From the NCBI GenBank assembly GCA_028671895.1, contig CM053802.1, positions 15,383,631 through 15,447,630 on the forward strand: a stretch of DNA of 64,000 nt. The letters are read 5' to 3'. The notes beneath the pieces are model-generated. The model worked only from the letters and a program-made list of their open reading frames with translations, did no database searches and had not been told where the DNA came from. Position 1 is the stretch's first letter; the number at the start of each line of letters is the position of its first letter. The position numbers and the translations under genes were made by a program. Shown here in pieces: positions 31,561 through 45,400 of this stretch. The DNA comes from Oenanthe sinensis (lineage: Eukaryota > Streptophyta > Magnoliopsida > Apiales > Apiaceae).

Positions 31561-32752
31561 ATGTCTACTAAATCTTGGAAGGTGTATATATATATATATA
31601 TATACGAGTAAAGTTTTAGGGAGACACCAATCATCAAGTGACCCTAGAGACCCCTAATCTCTACCGTTCATTATATATAGTATTTAAATAAATATAAATG
31701 CAGTATATAATGATATTTGTGTAAATAAATGGAATAATCACGGGTATACAATATATGTTTTGTATACAATACAGTCAAACAAATCAAGAAACTTTCATAT
31801 AGCAATCAAAATATTTATTAAGAATCTTTTATTTAAGGTAAGTATATAATATAATTGTATATTAGTTTATGTACGCTAATTACAACCATTAAATATTTTC
31901 TTATATAAAATCTGTTTTTAAAAATTTTAAAAATATTAAAAAAAACTAATATTTAAAAAGTTTTAGGTCTACTACCTTTATATTAATGTTTCATGTAAAT
32001 GTTTTTAAAAAATTCTTTCAGATAATTATTTAATAGAATAACACATAAGGAAATCTCAGTCCTCTTTAATATAATATATTAACTATATTATTACATTAGC
32101 TATATTGTAAGTGAACATTTTAAAAAAACTTATTGTCATATATATATATATATTGTCATATATACATTTTAAAGAATCTTATTTACTTTCATATTAACTA
32201 TTTGAATTATTATTTTGAATTTTTATTTATTAGTTGTAGAATACTTAAGAAAATTTAATCTTATCAAATAATATTAAAACAAATAATATATGGATGGACA
32301 ACACCTAAGATAATCTTAAAAAATTATAATTTTTTCAAATTAAATTAAATAAAAAATTAAAAAATAATAAGTTTTTAATATAAGATTCTCTTATGTGTTA
32401 TGTATCTTAAAAATTATAAATTTTTTAATATAAGATTCTCTTACTGTTATATATTTTTCAAAATATAAAATTTTATGAAATATTTTTTCATATAAGGTTT
32501 TTCTAAATGTTTTGTATTTTTTAATACAAGATTCTCTTAAATATTTTTTATTACAAGATTTTCTTACGTGTTTTTTAAATATCAGATAGTCTTAAGTTTT
32601 TTATATTATTAAACACAAAATTCTCTTAAATATTTTTTAATATATTATTCGCTTTAGTGTTTTGTATATTCGAATTCAAGATTCCTTAAAGTGTTTTTTA
32701 TTTTTTAATACGAGATTTATATTATTTTGGTATCTAAAGAATAATTGATACA
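31561..32752. other. AT-rich unassigned DNA left of the CACTA element
   Basis: Starts with a (ta)n tract (about 31585-31604), then a moderately GC sequence tttagggagacaccaatc near 31615 that may be the edge of a DNA transposon. A very AT-rich stretch follows, with repeated aagattctctta words (32380-32720). No gene seen. Confidence 0.6.
32750..32752. repeat. Left 3-bp target duplication of the CACTA element (aca)
   Basis: aca here and at 37985-37987; CACTA elements make 3-bp duplications. Confidence 0.7.
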
Positions 32753-32774
32753 CGCTACAAAAAAGTAGTTTTAT

Positions 32775-33020
32775 GCGACGAGTTTATAGGGCAGTCAAAG
32801 CGGACCCGTCGTATAAAATAATTTATACGACGACAATAATTTATCGTCGTATATATGTTAATTATATACGACGGTCACTTGTATACATCATATAAAAAGT
32901 AACCCGCCAATATTTTCCTCAATTTATTTTCCTAATACGACAATGTTTTAATTTACCGTCGTATATATTAATATACATAAATAGTATTTACGATGTTAAT
33001 TTAGAGACCGTCGTATATAG
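32775..33020. repeat. Left subterminal repeats of the CACTA element
   Basis: At least seven words of the cgtcgtata / tatacgacg type in both orientations; candidate transposase-binding sites. Confidence 0.75.
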
Positions 33021-33587
33021 TTCTATTCCTTACTGTTAAAATGTTTCCCCAAATTTTTTTCCCGACCTCATAACTTTTATTTCCGTCATAACACTTTATT
33101 CCACTTGCACTTTATTTCACACTCATCTCGTTATTTAGGGCTGACGGCTGCATCTCATCATCTCTCTCGTCATCTATTAACAGGTTATGCTTGAATTTTT
33201 ATCATCTCATCATTTAGGGTAAATTGAATTTAGGACTGGCCCTAAATTGAATCTTGTGTTATGCTTGTTGTCTCTCTGAATCTTGTGTTTACTCTAAATC
33301 TTGTGTTTGATTTATCAAACATAATCGTATGTATGTATATATACCATTGTTTCTATGTGTGTCTCTATGTATGTATCAATTTAAGTAATTTGTATATATA
33401 ACCGTAGGAGTTAAATATATATAATCGTAATGTGTTTTTGTATATATAATCGTAATGTGTTTTTGTATCTGCCCCAATTTTTTATGTGCAATATGTGGTA
33501 TCTGCCTTTGCCTTTTGCTTGTAAAGTGTAATTAAAATATTTGTTAGTTTACATTTTGTTTGACGTTTTGGTTCTTCATAGGTTAAT

Positions 33588-36500
33588 AATGTCTAATATA
33601 GATAAGGGTTAGATTAATAGTAATAATAGAGCTTCACATGAGTATATCTCAGGGGTAGAATTATTTTTGGAATTCGTATATTCAAGTAAGTTTCCTGGAG
33701 ATAAAATTCTCTGTCCATGTCGAGATTGTTCTAATCGGAATTAACAAGATCGAGAAACTATAAGAACACATTGTATTGTGGTTGTGTTTAAGAAATGCTA
33801 CACAAATTGAACCTCTCACGGAGAAGCATACATAAATGTGCACATATCACATTGTCAAAATAATATGTCTAAACAGGGACGCGGAGATGCCAATGATGAC
33901 ATTGCCAATGATGACATTACAAGAATGGTTTATGAAGGTTTAGGCATTCCAAGCATGAACGAACGACGACCCGAGATCAGTGAGGTGGTACAATCTGATG
34001 AAACAACGAATAAGTTTTTAAAACTTCTGAAAGATGCTGAAACAGAATTATGGAAATGATGTGAGGAGTTTACGACTCTCTCCTTTATTGTCGAGCTCTT
34101 GCACTTAAAGGCCATTTCTAGATGGTTAAGTTCATCATTCACTAGTTTACTAAAGTTATTAAACCGTGCAATGCCAAAATCTTCTAAGTTACCGAGTTCA
34201 TGTAATGATGCCTTTAAAATGACTAGAGACTTGGGATTCAGTTACAAGACATGGGATGTATGTATTAATCATTGCATGTTGTACTGCAATGAAAATGAAA
34301 AGCTCAATAAATATAAGATCTGCGGTGAGTCAAGATATAAACATATTGATGGTGGAAAAATGAGCAACCAAGCAGCTGTGAAAAAGATGTATTTTCCTCT
34401 TAAACCAAGATTGCAAAGAAAATTCTGGTCATCTAAAATAGCAGATCTCATGCAATGACATTCTGATGATAGAGCGGATGACAGTGTTTTAAGGCATCTT
34501 GTTGATTCACATGCTTGAAAACATTTTGATGAAAGATTTCTGGATTTTACAAGTGATGCTCGTAATGTAAGGTTGGGGTTAACAGCTGATGGATTTAATC
34601 CATTTAGGACTATGTCAATTTCTCACAGTACATGGCCTGTCGTACTCATTCCATATAATCTGCCACCTTGGTTGTGCATGAAACAAACTAATTTCATTTT
34701 ATTTGTACTCACCCAAGGCCCGAGGGAAATATGTAACAAAATTAATGTATATCTTCAGCCTTTGATCGAAGAGTTGAAAGAATTATGAGAGTATGGTGTT
34801 CAGACTTATGATGCATCAAAAAATAAGATATTTACTTTACGAGCGGCTTTAATGTGGACAATAAACGATTTCCATGGATATGCAAACTTGTCTAGATGAA
34901 GTACAAAAGGAGAATATGCGTGTCCGATATGCAACAAGAGACCACAAGGCCAGTGGTTGAAAAATAGTCGTAAATGGTGTTATATTGGACCTAGGAGATT
35001 CTTACCAAATAATCACAAGTTTCGCAGGGACAAGAAAGCGTTTGATGGATCATGTGAAGTTAGAACAAAGCCAAAATTTCTTTCGGGTATTGAAATAATA
35101 CAACAAGTGGATAATATTGAAATTGAGTACAAAATAAAAGATGTACAAGGTAAGAGAACCAGGTTACAAAGGGAAAAGTATCAAGCTAGAGTCGGGAAAA
35201 GAAAGATTTGTAAGTTGCCTCATAATTGGAAGAAAAAAAGCATTTTTTTAATTACCTTATTGACAACATAATCTTGTTCACCATAATCTTGATGTTATGC
35301 ATATTGAGAAGAATGTATGTGACAATTTGTTATATACATTCTTAAATACATCAAAATCAAAGGACAATCTGAATTCCAAGTTGGAATTTAAAGAAATGAA
35401 TATTCGGACACCATTATAGCCACAACCCATGGGATCTCGTAAAAGTGTCTTACCTCCGGCTCAATTCACATTGAGTAAAAAGCAGAAAGAGACATTTCTT
35501 AAGGTGTTGAAGCAAGTCAAAGTCCCCGATGGATATTCTTCGAACATATCAAGATGTGTGCACTTGGATGAAAGGTCTACGTGGGGATTAAAGAGTCATG
35601 ACATCCACATTTTACTACAACAAATCCTTCCATTGGCTACTTGAAAAACATTGCCACATAATGTTGTTAATACTTTAATGAAGTTGGCAAATATTTTCAG
35701 AAAACTATGCTAAAAAATTAATACAGTAGTTGAATTGGAAGATATAAATGGTCGTATACCTCTTATACTTTGTCAACTTGAAAAGATATTTATACCCTCT
35801 TTTGTTGATGTCATGAAACACATTCCTGTGCATCTAGCTGATGAGGCGCTCTTGTGTAGCATTGTACTTTTTCATTGGATGTATCCAATTAAAAGTTATT
35901 TGCTCACAATAAAACTTTATGTGCGTAATCGTACCCATCCAGAGGCGTCAATTTCTAATGGATATATTACAGAAGAATGCATGACCTTTTGTTCTCGATA
36001 TCTAGAGGATGTTGAGACAAAACTGAATCATCCTGGAAGAAATGAATATGGAGGCAATATTAGTGGTCGTTCTGTGGGAAAAGTAGAAGATTTAACTCTA
36101 GACAACATCACAAGAATACAAGCTCACAGATATATTTTATTTAACACGGAAGCAATAGCGTCATACATAGAGTAAGTTCAATCATCTCGTAATTAAGTCC
36201 TGTTTTTGTAGAGCTAATTCAGTGTGTATAGTAGATTTAAGTTTGTATATATACATTCTAATAATTATTTGTTGATTTACAGAATGCATTTAGCACACCT
36301 AAAGAGGAAAATTCCTTGTAGTCAGTCACATCGAATTCAGATTGAGCATAATCTGAATTTTGATACATGGTTCAAAGACTATGTAAGTAAATATTTCTTA
36401 TGATAATTTATAAATTATATATACAAGCCAATCAAATTGATCATACATCGTCTTCTATATTTTTTCCCAAGGTATGCACGATGAAAAATGCAATACCAGA

Positions 36501-36915
36501 TGATGTCAAGTTATTGGCATTAGGACCGCACATGGATGCCAGGAGGTTTAAAGGATATCTAATAAATGATCTTCATTTCAGAATCAAAGAGGTCGATTTA
36601 AAAAGAAAAATCCAAAATTGTGGTGTTATGCTAAGTGCAAGTGTCACTAGCTTTGCAAGTCGAAAAGATAATAATCTTGTTACCGGTGACATGAACTTTT
36701 ACGGAGAGTTGACTGATATTATTGCGATACGCTATAGTAATTCACTAAGGTTTACTTTATTCAAATGCAACTGGGTGGACCATCACACCAGTTTAGTGAA
36801 AGATCCATTTAAGTTTACTCTAGTGGATTTTAAACATATGTTATACAAGGAAAATCGGGTTAGTGATGAACCTTTTATATTAGTGACTCAAGCCGAGCAA
36901 GTGTGGTATGTTTAG
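33588..36915 (+). pseudogene. CACTA transposase (TNP2-type) pseudogene
   Basis: From the N terminus: a transposase-associated-domain-like stretch (33620-33840) with CPCRDCSN; a TNP2 part (34100-35280) with LGFSYKTWDVC, then GLTADGFNPFRTMS and VVLIPYNLPPWLCMKQ near 34573-34690; a DUF4218-like part (35735-36175) with HIPVHLADEALL and YPIKSYLLTIKLYVRNRTHPE; and a DUF4216-like part (36520-36915) with DMNFYGELTDIIAIRYSNS. Stops and frame breaks occur near 33743, 34057, 34456, 34517, 34786, 34897 and 35270, so no full transposase is made. Introns may account for some breaks late in the gene, as splice-like gt/ag words occur near 36174 and 36281, but not for all. The short ORF 33838-34059 is the linker. 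Confidence 0.85.
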
Positions 36916-37784
36916 GATCCTATAGAAACTGATTTGAGTGTTGTGATGAGGATGACAGTCAGAGATAATTTTGATATTTATATGACTGAAGATTCTGCAG
37001 AGTGAGCACCTATATCTCAAATTCAACCATTTAATGTACAGGACTTTGATGATAATGTTATAGACACCGAATATTCATGGGTGCATGAGGAAGTAAAAGG
37101 GATGAAGGTTGATTCAGTATATCAAGGAGATAACGACACAGAAATAAGTTATCAAATTGTTGAAGATGATGATGATCTTGAAATATGACAAATGGAGAAT
37201 TTAATGTGATGTTTACTTATTTTTCTTGTATTTATTCATTTTGCTTTAGGTTATAATGTTAAGCATGCTAGGTAGCCAACAGGTTGGGGGCAAGTTCTTG
37301 GCTTGTTGGACCCACCAAATATGTATCATTCTCAATTTTCCCTTTGGGGTCATGATATATATAATCGGCTTATATAAAAAAAATGAAATATTTTCTTGTA
37401 TTAGTTCATTGTGTCTTAAATGTGCTTTATTTGTTTCATATATTATTATGTGCTTTCTTTGTTTTATATATTATTCTCTGCTTTCTTTGTTTTCTATCGA
37501 CTCAAATGTGCGTATATTCCATTGCTAACTAATTTTCTTTTGTATTTTTTTTGTTTTTTTAGGATGGCATATATAGACTATATTCTCAGTTTCTACCATA
37601 AATGAGAGTTCATGAAATAAGTATATGTAGGTGGGACATGTACCAATATTTTAAGTTATGGTTATTAGTAGAAGTTTAATATCAATAATTAGATTTAAAA
37701 AATCTATATAACCATGGACAGTGCTTGTTCTATATTCTATTTATATGCAATGGAAAAGGGGTCGTAGTAAACAATCTGTTGCAT
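36916..37784 (+). other. 3' non-coding part of the CACTA element
   Basis: Acidic open stretches with gatgatgatgat (about 37160) decay quickly; beyond 37200 the sequence is T-rich, with no further domain. An imperfect tandem of ttctttgtttcatatattattatgtgc units occurs at 37425-37500. Confidence 0.55.
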
Positions 37785-37970
37785 ACCTTATATACGACAG
37801 ATGGATCCAAACTGTGGCATAAAGTATATATGATGGGCATTTCCTTCGTATATGCTATATACTACGAGGTTTTATCCGACGAAATATTTTCCGTCGCAAG
37901 GGCGTCATATATAACATATACGACGAATTTTTCTCTATATACGACCCTATTTGACTGCCGTATAAACTAA
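37785..37970. repeat. Right subterminal repeats of the CACTA element
   Basis: tatacgac, tatccgacg and tatacgacg words mirror the left subterminal block. Confidence 0.75.
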
Positions 37971-37987
37971 AAAATTTAGTAGTGACA

Positions 37988-38139
37988 TAACATATTAGTA
38001 TTTATATTTTGAAACACTTTAGAGGGATCTCATAAAAAATATTTAAGATTTTATAAGGTGATCGTTAATAAAAATGTAATAACTTTTTTGTAGAGGACAT
38101 GAATATTCTGAAGTTTCTTGTAAAAATATTATTTATTTT
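37988..38139. other. AT-rich unassigned DNA between CACTA element and element D
   Basis: Presumably the right-hand continuation of 31561-32752. No gene or repeat identified. Confidence 0.5.
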
Positions 38140-39631
38140 TGTTAGATAGTATGAGTATTGCAGAATGGGGGGTTGAATGCAACTCGACAATTTATCACTT
38201 ATCTTGCTAATAACAAAACAAGAAGTAATAATATCAAATACCAAATACAAACAACAGTAAGTAAATGAAGAAAGGTGTTTAGATTCAAAAATTAATTTTA
38301 TTAATTTTTGTTTTGCTACAACTGACAGGAAGATGTTTCCAGCTTTAATAGATACAATAACAAGAGTTTGCTAGTGTTTCAATGCTTGAGAAAAGTTAAG
38401 CTCAGTTGCATAAGAGAAATTATTTGTGAGATATGTGTATTTGTACTGAACACATACCCACTTATAAATGTACTTTCCCTTGTTCCTAGGACAAAACTTG
38501 AAATAGAAACTTTGCTTTTTCTATTCAAATTTATCTTCATTCTATTTGTAGATAAAGCAGCTCTGAGATGTACTGATATCCTTGACTCCTTGAACATGCT
38601 TTATCTTTTTGCTTGCCTTTTCCCAATTTGCAGTAGTAGACTTGACAGATTAGATAGAATTGTCAAGATCAATCTTTGAATTTTTACTACCTAGTCTGCT
38701 ACTTGAAACAGACTGTCAGCTTCATAAAAAGGTTACTGTCAACCTTTAGCTTCTCTTTGCTGATAACATCTTTGACTCCACATACTTTACTGTCAAGCTT
38801 GATAGTCTTCTAAAATATGTTGTCATCCCAAGGTACTATCAACTATCCTCACCAATGTTGCTGTCAACTATCCCCGCCAAAGTTGCTGTCAGTAAAACTT
38901 GTTGTCTTCGATTCTTCAATCTCCGCCAAGTTTACTATCAAGGGAATAGTTTATGTCAGTAATACTTGATGTCTTTTATTCTTCAATCTCTGTCAAGTTT
39001 ACTGTCAAGGGAATAGTTGTTGTCATTTATTCTAAATGTGTTGTCACTTGAATATGATGTCGTAGGCTTCAGTTTGCAGAATTTTACTGTCAATTATTTG
39101 ATCCATGATGTGTATGAATAATTTGTGAACTTCTACTTCATAGATCATTTATTACATTTTTACAAGACAGTAACTATTGATACTTACTGTTACCTACTTG
39201 GCTTTAATACATACTGTTCCAAGTGATAACTAAACATACTGTCAATATACATATGACAATATGTTTTACTTAGTTTCTTCAATCTCCGCCAAGTTTACTG
39301 TCAAGTGAATAGTTATTGTCGTATGTTCTAAATGTGTTGTCACTTAAATATGATGTCGTAGGCTTTAGTTTGTAGAATGTTATTGTCAATGATTTGATCT
39401 ATGATGTGCATGAATACTTTGTGAACTTCTACTTCATAGATCATTTATTACATTTTTACAAGACAGTAACTATTGATACATATTGTTACCTACTTGGCTT
39501 TAACACATACTGTTTCAAGTGACAACTAAACATACTCAATATACATATGACAATATGTTTTACTTAGTTAAATTCTAATTAATCTAAGTATCTTATAGTT
39601 GATTACAATGTTAACATCACAATCCCTAACA
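38140..39631 (-). repeat. 3' LTR of element D (second SIRE-like element)
   Basis: TG...CA ends: tgttagatag at the outer side and aatccctaaca at the internal side, 1492 bp. Six consecutive G near 38165 parallel the U5 G-run of the S, B and B' LTRs. Contains a tandem duplication of about 280 bp (see next entry). The polypurine tract lies directly inside. Confidence 0.85.
38978..39563. repeat. Tandem duplication inside the D LTR
   Basis: The stretch starting ttcttcaatctctgtcaag (about 38978) and ending atgttttacttag recurs at about 39275-39563, with roughly 5-8 percent differences. A shorter piece (ttcttcaatctccgccaag) also occurs at about 38913. Confidence 0.85.
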
Positions 39632-39645
39632 ATCTGCCCCAATTT
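39632..39645 (-). other. Polypurine tract of element D
   Basis: Minus strand aaattggggcagat, directly before the LTR start TGTTAGGG. Confidence 0.75.
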
Positions 39646-39694
39646 ATTTTTATGAAAAATAAAGATAAATTCAAAGTAAATTACAGATGCTAAC

Positions 39695-39699
39695 TCAAC
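39695..39699. repeat. Left target duplication of element B' (tcaac)
   Basis: tcaac here and at 53420-53424 encloses the whole three-LTR structure. Confidence 0.8.
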
Positions 39700-41172
39700 T
39701 GTTGGGTCCCGAAGATCGTAGAGGGGGGGTGAATACGATTCCCAAATTAAAAAATCTGACTATTAATTATTTTTGGGACAACATAAAAATTACTTGGGTT
39801 CAAACCCGGGTACTGTTCATCATCTTCTTCAACCTCAAGAACACCATTAAAATAACCAAGATAATGAACGGTAAATCATCCAACACACACAACACAACAA
39901 GATCCAAGAATATAACTTTATATTCATTGAAGTGGGGTAGATGCTATAAACAAGTTCAAGAACATAAGCTCAAGAACACAACAAAGAAGTGATTTTTGTC
40001 TCCTCTAAAACTATTATATTTTGTAGATCTAGAAGACAAAAATCAACCCAATCTTCTATACAAGATTTAACAAATATTTTCAATAGAAGAATAGAGGAGT
40101 GGTGTAGATAAAGAAAATCATGGCTACAAATATATTCAAGATCTAGTTTGGCCATGGGGGAGAGAATAATTTTTCTCTCTCTCCCCTTTTCTTTTCTCAT
40201 CCGGATGCATACACACCCACACTAAAAAATGGAGACTTGAGTTTCTTCTTTTATTATAGAAAAAGGTGTAGTTTTTTGCTTTTTCCACCTTTTACTCTTG
40301 TCCACTCAAATCTTATCTTCAAAGTCATGTGCCAAGCATGCCTTTGGAAATATTTAATGTAAAAGTAATATTTAAATAAATATATATAATATAAATAAAG
40401 AATGTCTTTATTTATAAAATATATAAATAAATAAATAAATAAATACTTTATTTAATTAAATTAAATATTTCCATCCCACTCTTCAATTTGTGTAGACTTC
40501 CTTATCTAAATACTTGGCCCCGTATACGTGACTTCACAACGTCCAAGTATTTGGCCTTCTAATCTGTGAAGCTTTAGTAAGATCCAATCAGGTTGTGCCG
40601 TCTGTCCCTTATCCATTAGGCTGACATTTTTCCAACACTGATTTACCACCTTTGTTGATCCTCCACATGACTCAAGAAAACCAACAACTTTAGAATGATT
40701 AAAACCATATTAACCGACGAGAGCTTGCCTCCAATGTCCTGACACTTTATGCAACGGTCTGGTTCATAAGTGACTAGTCTTGATAGGGGCTCTTGATTCC
40801 GAACATGATTCCACATTCTTCTTTGCAAACCTTACTTGTAGCTTCGATTGTAATGTACTAAAATCTTCATAGACTAAGAAAATCTTCTGTAGCTTCCACA
40901 TCCTTGAATAGATGTCAATATCTTTTATTCTCCACTGAGGCCTGAACATGTTAATGAACTTCTTCCAGTGAGCTTCAAGTCTGTAGATGATCCTTTGATA
41001 CTTTATCTTAACTGAACTCTATGATCCAAGATTTATGTGCACCTGCATATTATTACATGTCATGTTCTATTGTTGAGTTATCATCAACCATTATATAGAG
41101 ATTACATTTAGCATTTCTAGTACACATGAAAGTGCAGTGAGTTACTTCCCTTCACTCTTATCTCCCCTTTCA
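39700..41172 (-). repeat. 3' LTR of element B'
   Basis: 1473 bp, TGTTGGGTCCCGAAGATC to ATCTCCCCTTTCA on the plus strand; same family as the B LTRs. The run of taaa units near 40425-40447 is longer than in the middle LTR. Confidence 0.92.
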
Positions 41173-42400
41173 ATCTCCCCCTATTTGGTTGATATGGAAT
41201 AGCAATCAAATACTATTTCCATTTACAATCTCCCCCAAAAGCAATTAAATAAAATTAACTACTATAGGATAACTCAACTAACATACAAGAAACAATTAAA
41301 GTACTGGACATGAAAATAATATACAAAAGGTTCTGGAAAGATATAATCAGTTAAATCCAGATTTCCTGAGCTGCTGAAAATGAATGATGAATTTCTGAAT
41401 TTCATTTTCCTTTAGCTTCCTCCACTTCAATGTTCTTCAAAGATGGGGTTCTTTCAATAAAGAAACAAATCATTAGTAAAGACTTCTGAACAATCATTCT
41501 TGTTCATCTTGCAATTCGAACTAGAACATACAGCTCTCTGTGTTCCCCATAAGAGGTCAACTCATTCTCCCCTTAAGGTTGTTCTCTCTTGGAATGAAAG
41601 TCACTTCCTCTTTTTCTTCAGGATGTTCTATTTCCAGGAAACATATTTTTCTTTCTTCCCTGCACTACTCCACTGACTTCATCTATCACTGAAACAAGAA
41701 ATAGAACACACTTGGACACTTCACATATGCCCCTTGAAAATCTCCTTCACATTCTTCTTTACCCAGAAAACTTCTACTTAGCAAAAACTCCCCCTGAGTT
41801 GATACTCTTCAAAGAAATCTTCATTTTCATTCATTGATCGTGCTAGAAAGAATTCTTCTGCCGAACCTCTCCTAAGAATGTTTCAAGGACAGATCTTCAA
41901 ACAAATAGAGAAAAATCCCTTAGATATCTTTTCAGAATAAGATATAGCATTGCAAACCAAGATGTTAAGATTCTCCATAACTTCTCCCCAATTGACAAAA
42001 AGTAACTTTTCCACTTCAGATGAAAAATTAGTTAAATCTACAACACCTTTAGGGATTAGGCTCTAACCAATTACTAAAAAACTCCCCATTAGTAATTTCT
42101 CCCTTGCATCACTAAGGTTTCAATTTTATCTAATTATCCCCCTTAGTTCATGCAAGCTCCAATCCACCCTTGTGTCTTTAGATATCCTCTAAGTAACCTC
42201 TACAAGATAGGATTGAAAGATCTCATTTCTTGCATCACCAAATTCTCCTCCTTAGTTGAGAATATCCTTTAAAACAATAAAAGTATCATCTACATCCAAT
42301 CGAATAAGAAACTCTCCTCCAATTGAACATAAAATCCTCCTTAGGCCTAAAAATTAATGTCTCCCCCTTTGAGATTCAGAACAACATGAATTAATAGACC
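41173..42400 (-). promoter_or_regulatory. Polypurine tract and upstream polypurine-like motifs of B'
   Basis: Plus-strand atctccccctattt (41173-41186) is the inverted polypurine tract. Further ctcccc-type copies near 41230, 41568, 41788, 41985, 42084, 42131, 42246 and 42360 mirror those of element B. Confidence 0.7.
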
Positions 42401-45400
42401 CAAAGGTAATAGTTTGGACATTCTCACTAAACTTCAGCAAGACTCTTTTTCAGCTTGTCTTCTAGAAAAGAATCTCTTCAACATTCCAAAGCTGGAAAAT
42501 TCAGTAACAGGATTTAGACATAGTAGCAAGGTTAGTGTTTGGTCTATGGTTTCCTCACTTCTACTACGTTCTGTTGGTGTTTACACTTTCAAGCGTAAGT
42601 GTTCCACTCATTTCTCTCCCTATTTCTCTCACTCAAGTGTATCACTCCCTAACTTCACTCAAGTGTTTCTCTCCCTTACTTGCACTCATTCCATTTATAG
42701 CAATTTGTACCTGCAAGTAAATCCATGCTAGTCTCACCAAGATATTATGGATCGTTGACTGTAGCATGTTGTCGATCACTAAAGATCTAGGTTCTGAGAT
42801 GGAATCTCAGACAGGGTTTCAGTTAGGCCATCACCCAACTCACCATGAGCAAATCCATGCACACGTGGCTCGTCGTCGGGGAATAACCCTTCTGAAATTG
42901 GAATCTCCTCCATTCCAGGAGTGACTGAAATCCCAACACCATGATCCTCAAAAGACTCATCAAATTGGTAAACCAACTGAATCATAGTCTATGAGTTGTT
43001 GCTCAACTACTTTCAGCATCAACAATCTCCCCATATACAAATCCATGCACTGGATCATTGAATGTGGTATGCGTACTAGCAGCTATCTAAGCATCAACCG
43101 ACTCCCCATATGCAAATCCATGCACTGGATCGTTGACGGTGATATGCCTTTAAGTTTTGAGCGATCCATGTATGCCAGAATTTAAATTCCTGGGAGAGTA
43201 GACGTGTACAAACATCTCTCTCAATCACCTGTGAAGATGAATTAACTCACTATTTTCAGTCATGGAAAACTGTTAGTGATTGCCTCTCAACATCAATAGA
43301 TTGCTCGGCTGATGTGAAATCCCGTTAGGGAACTAGGACTGTTCCTCCTAGGAAGGTTGACAAGGATTCTAATATATGGCAAGAAATCTAAGTTTCCCGC
43401 AAATGCCTGTGAAGGTGGCTCAACAACTTCATTCACCATGAATGGTAAACAAAGAATTTTAGGGGTTTTACCTATACCTCACAATGTGCACTTCTTGCAA
43501 TGTGTCCTCACAATTGTTAAGTCCTATAACATCCCTTAGAAGTAAAAACTTTAGGATTACCATCAGCGTGAATGCTTTTGGTGTGCTTGACTCATTACAA
43601 GGTGCTCTGGCTGACGAGCGAATTTTCAATGAAATCACCTGTTGAGAGAGTTCATTCAGAAATGGTTGAATTGCCTTTTCAGCTCTGCATCCTTTTGAGA
43701 GAATACAGATGAGCTACAGATACCTCAATTTGTATACTTCTTTCCTTCTCGATAGGTAGAGCTGTGGGTGCACTTCCGACACATCCTTTGCTATAATTAA
43801 TGTAGTTTCTCCCTTAACAACCGCTAATCTACATAAGTTCCTTATATCACCAAGGGTTGAAAGTTTGAATTAGAATGATAGTGTTTGGTACTAAGGCCTT
43901 GGTTAGAAATTGATGGATTATTCAACTTCTAGACCTTCCCCTATAGCCACTAAGGCCAAGCCATTACGGCTAAATAGATAGAATTGATCAGACCTATATA
44001 AAATTTGGTAGAGTATGATTAAACTTATTCTCTATTCCTTCTCAGAAAGATAGCATCGGAGCAATGTGTCCTCAAGAAACAATGCACTAGAGCTAAAATG
44101 TGGGAATTAATAAAGAATAGGTAAAAGAATATTAAACCAAATTTCATAAACTCACAATTTTGAAAAAAAGTTTAACAGATTAACAAAAGTGTTCTTTTGA
44201 ATTTCTCTTAGACAAATATCCAATTGAAATTCAACTCTTTTAACAAAAACATTTTGATTAATAACTCAAATCTATTTCATCTTGCTCACTGTATGTTTTC
44301 AGAAATTGTTTTGCAATTCATTCTTATCTGAATTGTTTTAATACTACAGGTCAATGTGAAACAGACATTAACAAGAGTTTTGAAAAATGTTTTACCAATG
44401 GTTGATACCTCAAGATCAAAACAATTTACTCAAATAAAATAGCCTGATACCATGCAACCTAAGTTACAAGTTATCAAGTAACTTTATTTAAACAAATCGT
44501 GGAGAGAAAATAGTTTTCATTACAAAACATTTAGAGAGAGAGAGGATATATGATTTTGAAATAGAAAGATAATCATCTAGAAATGTTCTCTTTAAAAGGG
44601 AGTTTTTTGTTAAAAAAAACTTTTAGTGGCTTTTCATTCTCTGACAAATGAATGCATGTTTAGATAAAACATTTTTCACAAGAAATAGATAAGAAATTTC
44701 TTTATGCATTCAAGTTTTAAAGAATGAAAAACATATGTTAATACTAATGAATTATCAAAGATATGAATGACAAGACATTCAAAAGTACTAACATCATTCA
44801 ATCATCTTGTAATAAAATGCATCTTACTACAAAACAATCAAGCACATAAGATACTTACATTATGCTAGACAATTACCATTTGTCGCTTGAAACAAACACA
44901 TATTGCAATATAGATCATGGTAATTCTAAAGCATAAAACATAAGCATCCGCTAAACACTGAACACACATTGACCGAATGACAACATTTAACTTCTTACAC
45001 TACATCTCAACAATTATCACATAAGCATATTGAAAATACTCATGACAATCAGAATGTATGTAAGCTCGAGGTACTAGTTGCATCAGAGATCAAATACCTT
45101 TAAATATTAATGCTAAAATTTATGATCTTTGACAACCCCTCGCGATGTAGTAAATTACTTTCAATATTAGTGTTTTTGAAATAATCTTTTTGTCACTTAG
45201 TGCAGAAATTCTAAGTGACATCACTAATATCAAAAGAATGACAACTAATATTAATGGATTTTGCAAAAGACATGAATTACATCACTTAAACTACATATTA
45301 AGTGGTTCCATTAATATTAGCATTAAACAATTAAAAGTAAATAAAATTACAATTAATTAATATATACAAATACTTATGTTGAAACATTTGATACATATAG

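Larger units (their letters stand above)
32753..37984 (+). mobile_element. CACTA (En/Spm) DNA transposon, 5.2 kb, transposase broken
   Basis: Left end CGCTACAAAAAAG and right end (reversed) CACTACTAAATTTTT are CACTA-type termini; the left one has A changed to G at the second base. Both subterminal zones hold many cgtcgtata / tatacgacg words in both orientations (32775-33020 and 37785-37970), as expected for transposase-binding repeats. A plus-strand gene with transposase-associated, TNP2, DUF4218 and DUF4216 segments lies inside, interrupted by stops. The 3-bp duplication aca supports the ends. Confidence 0.88.
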
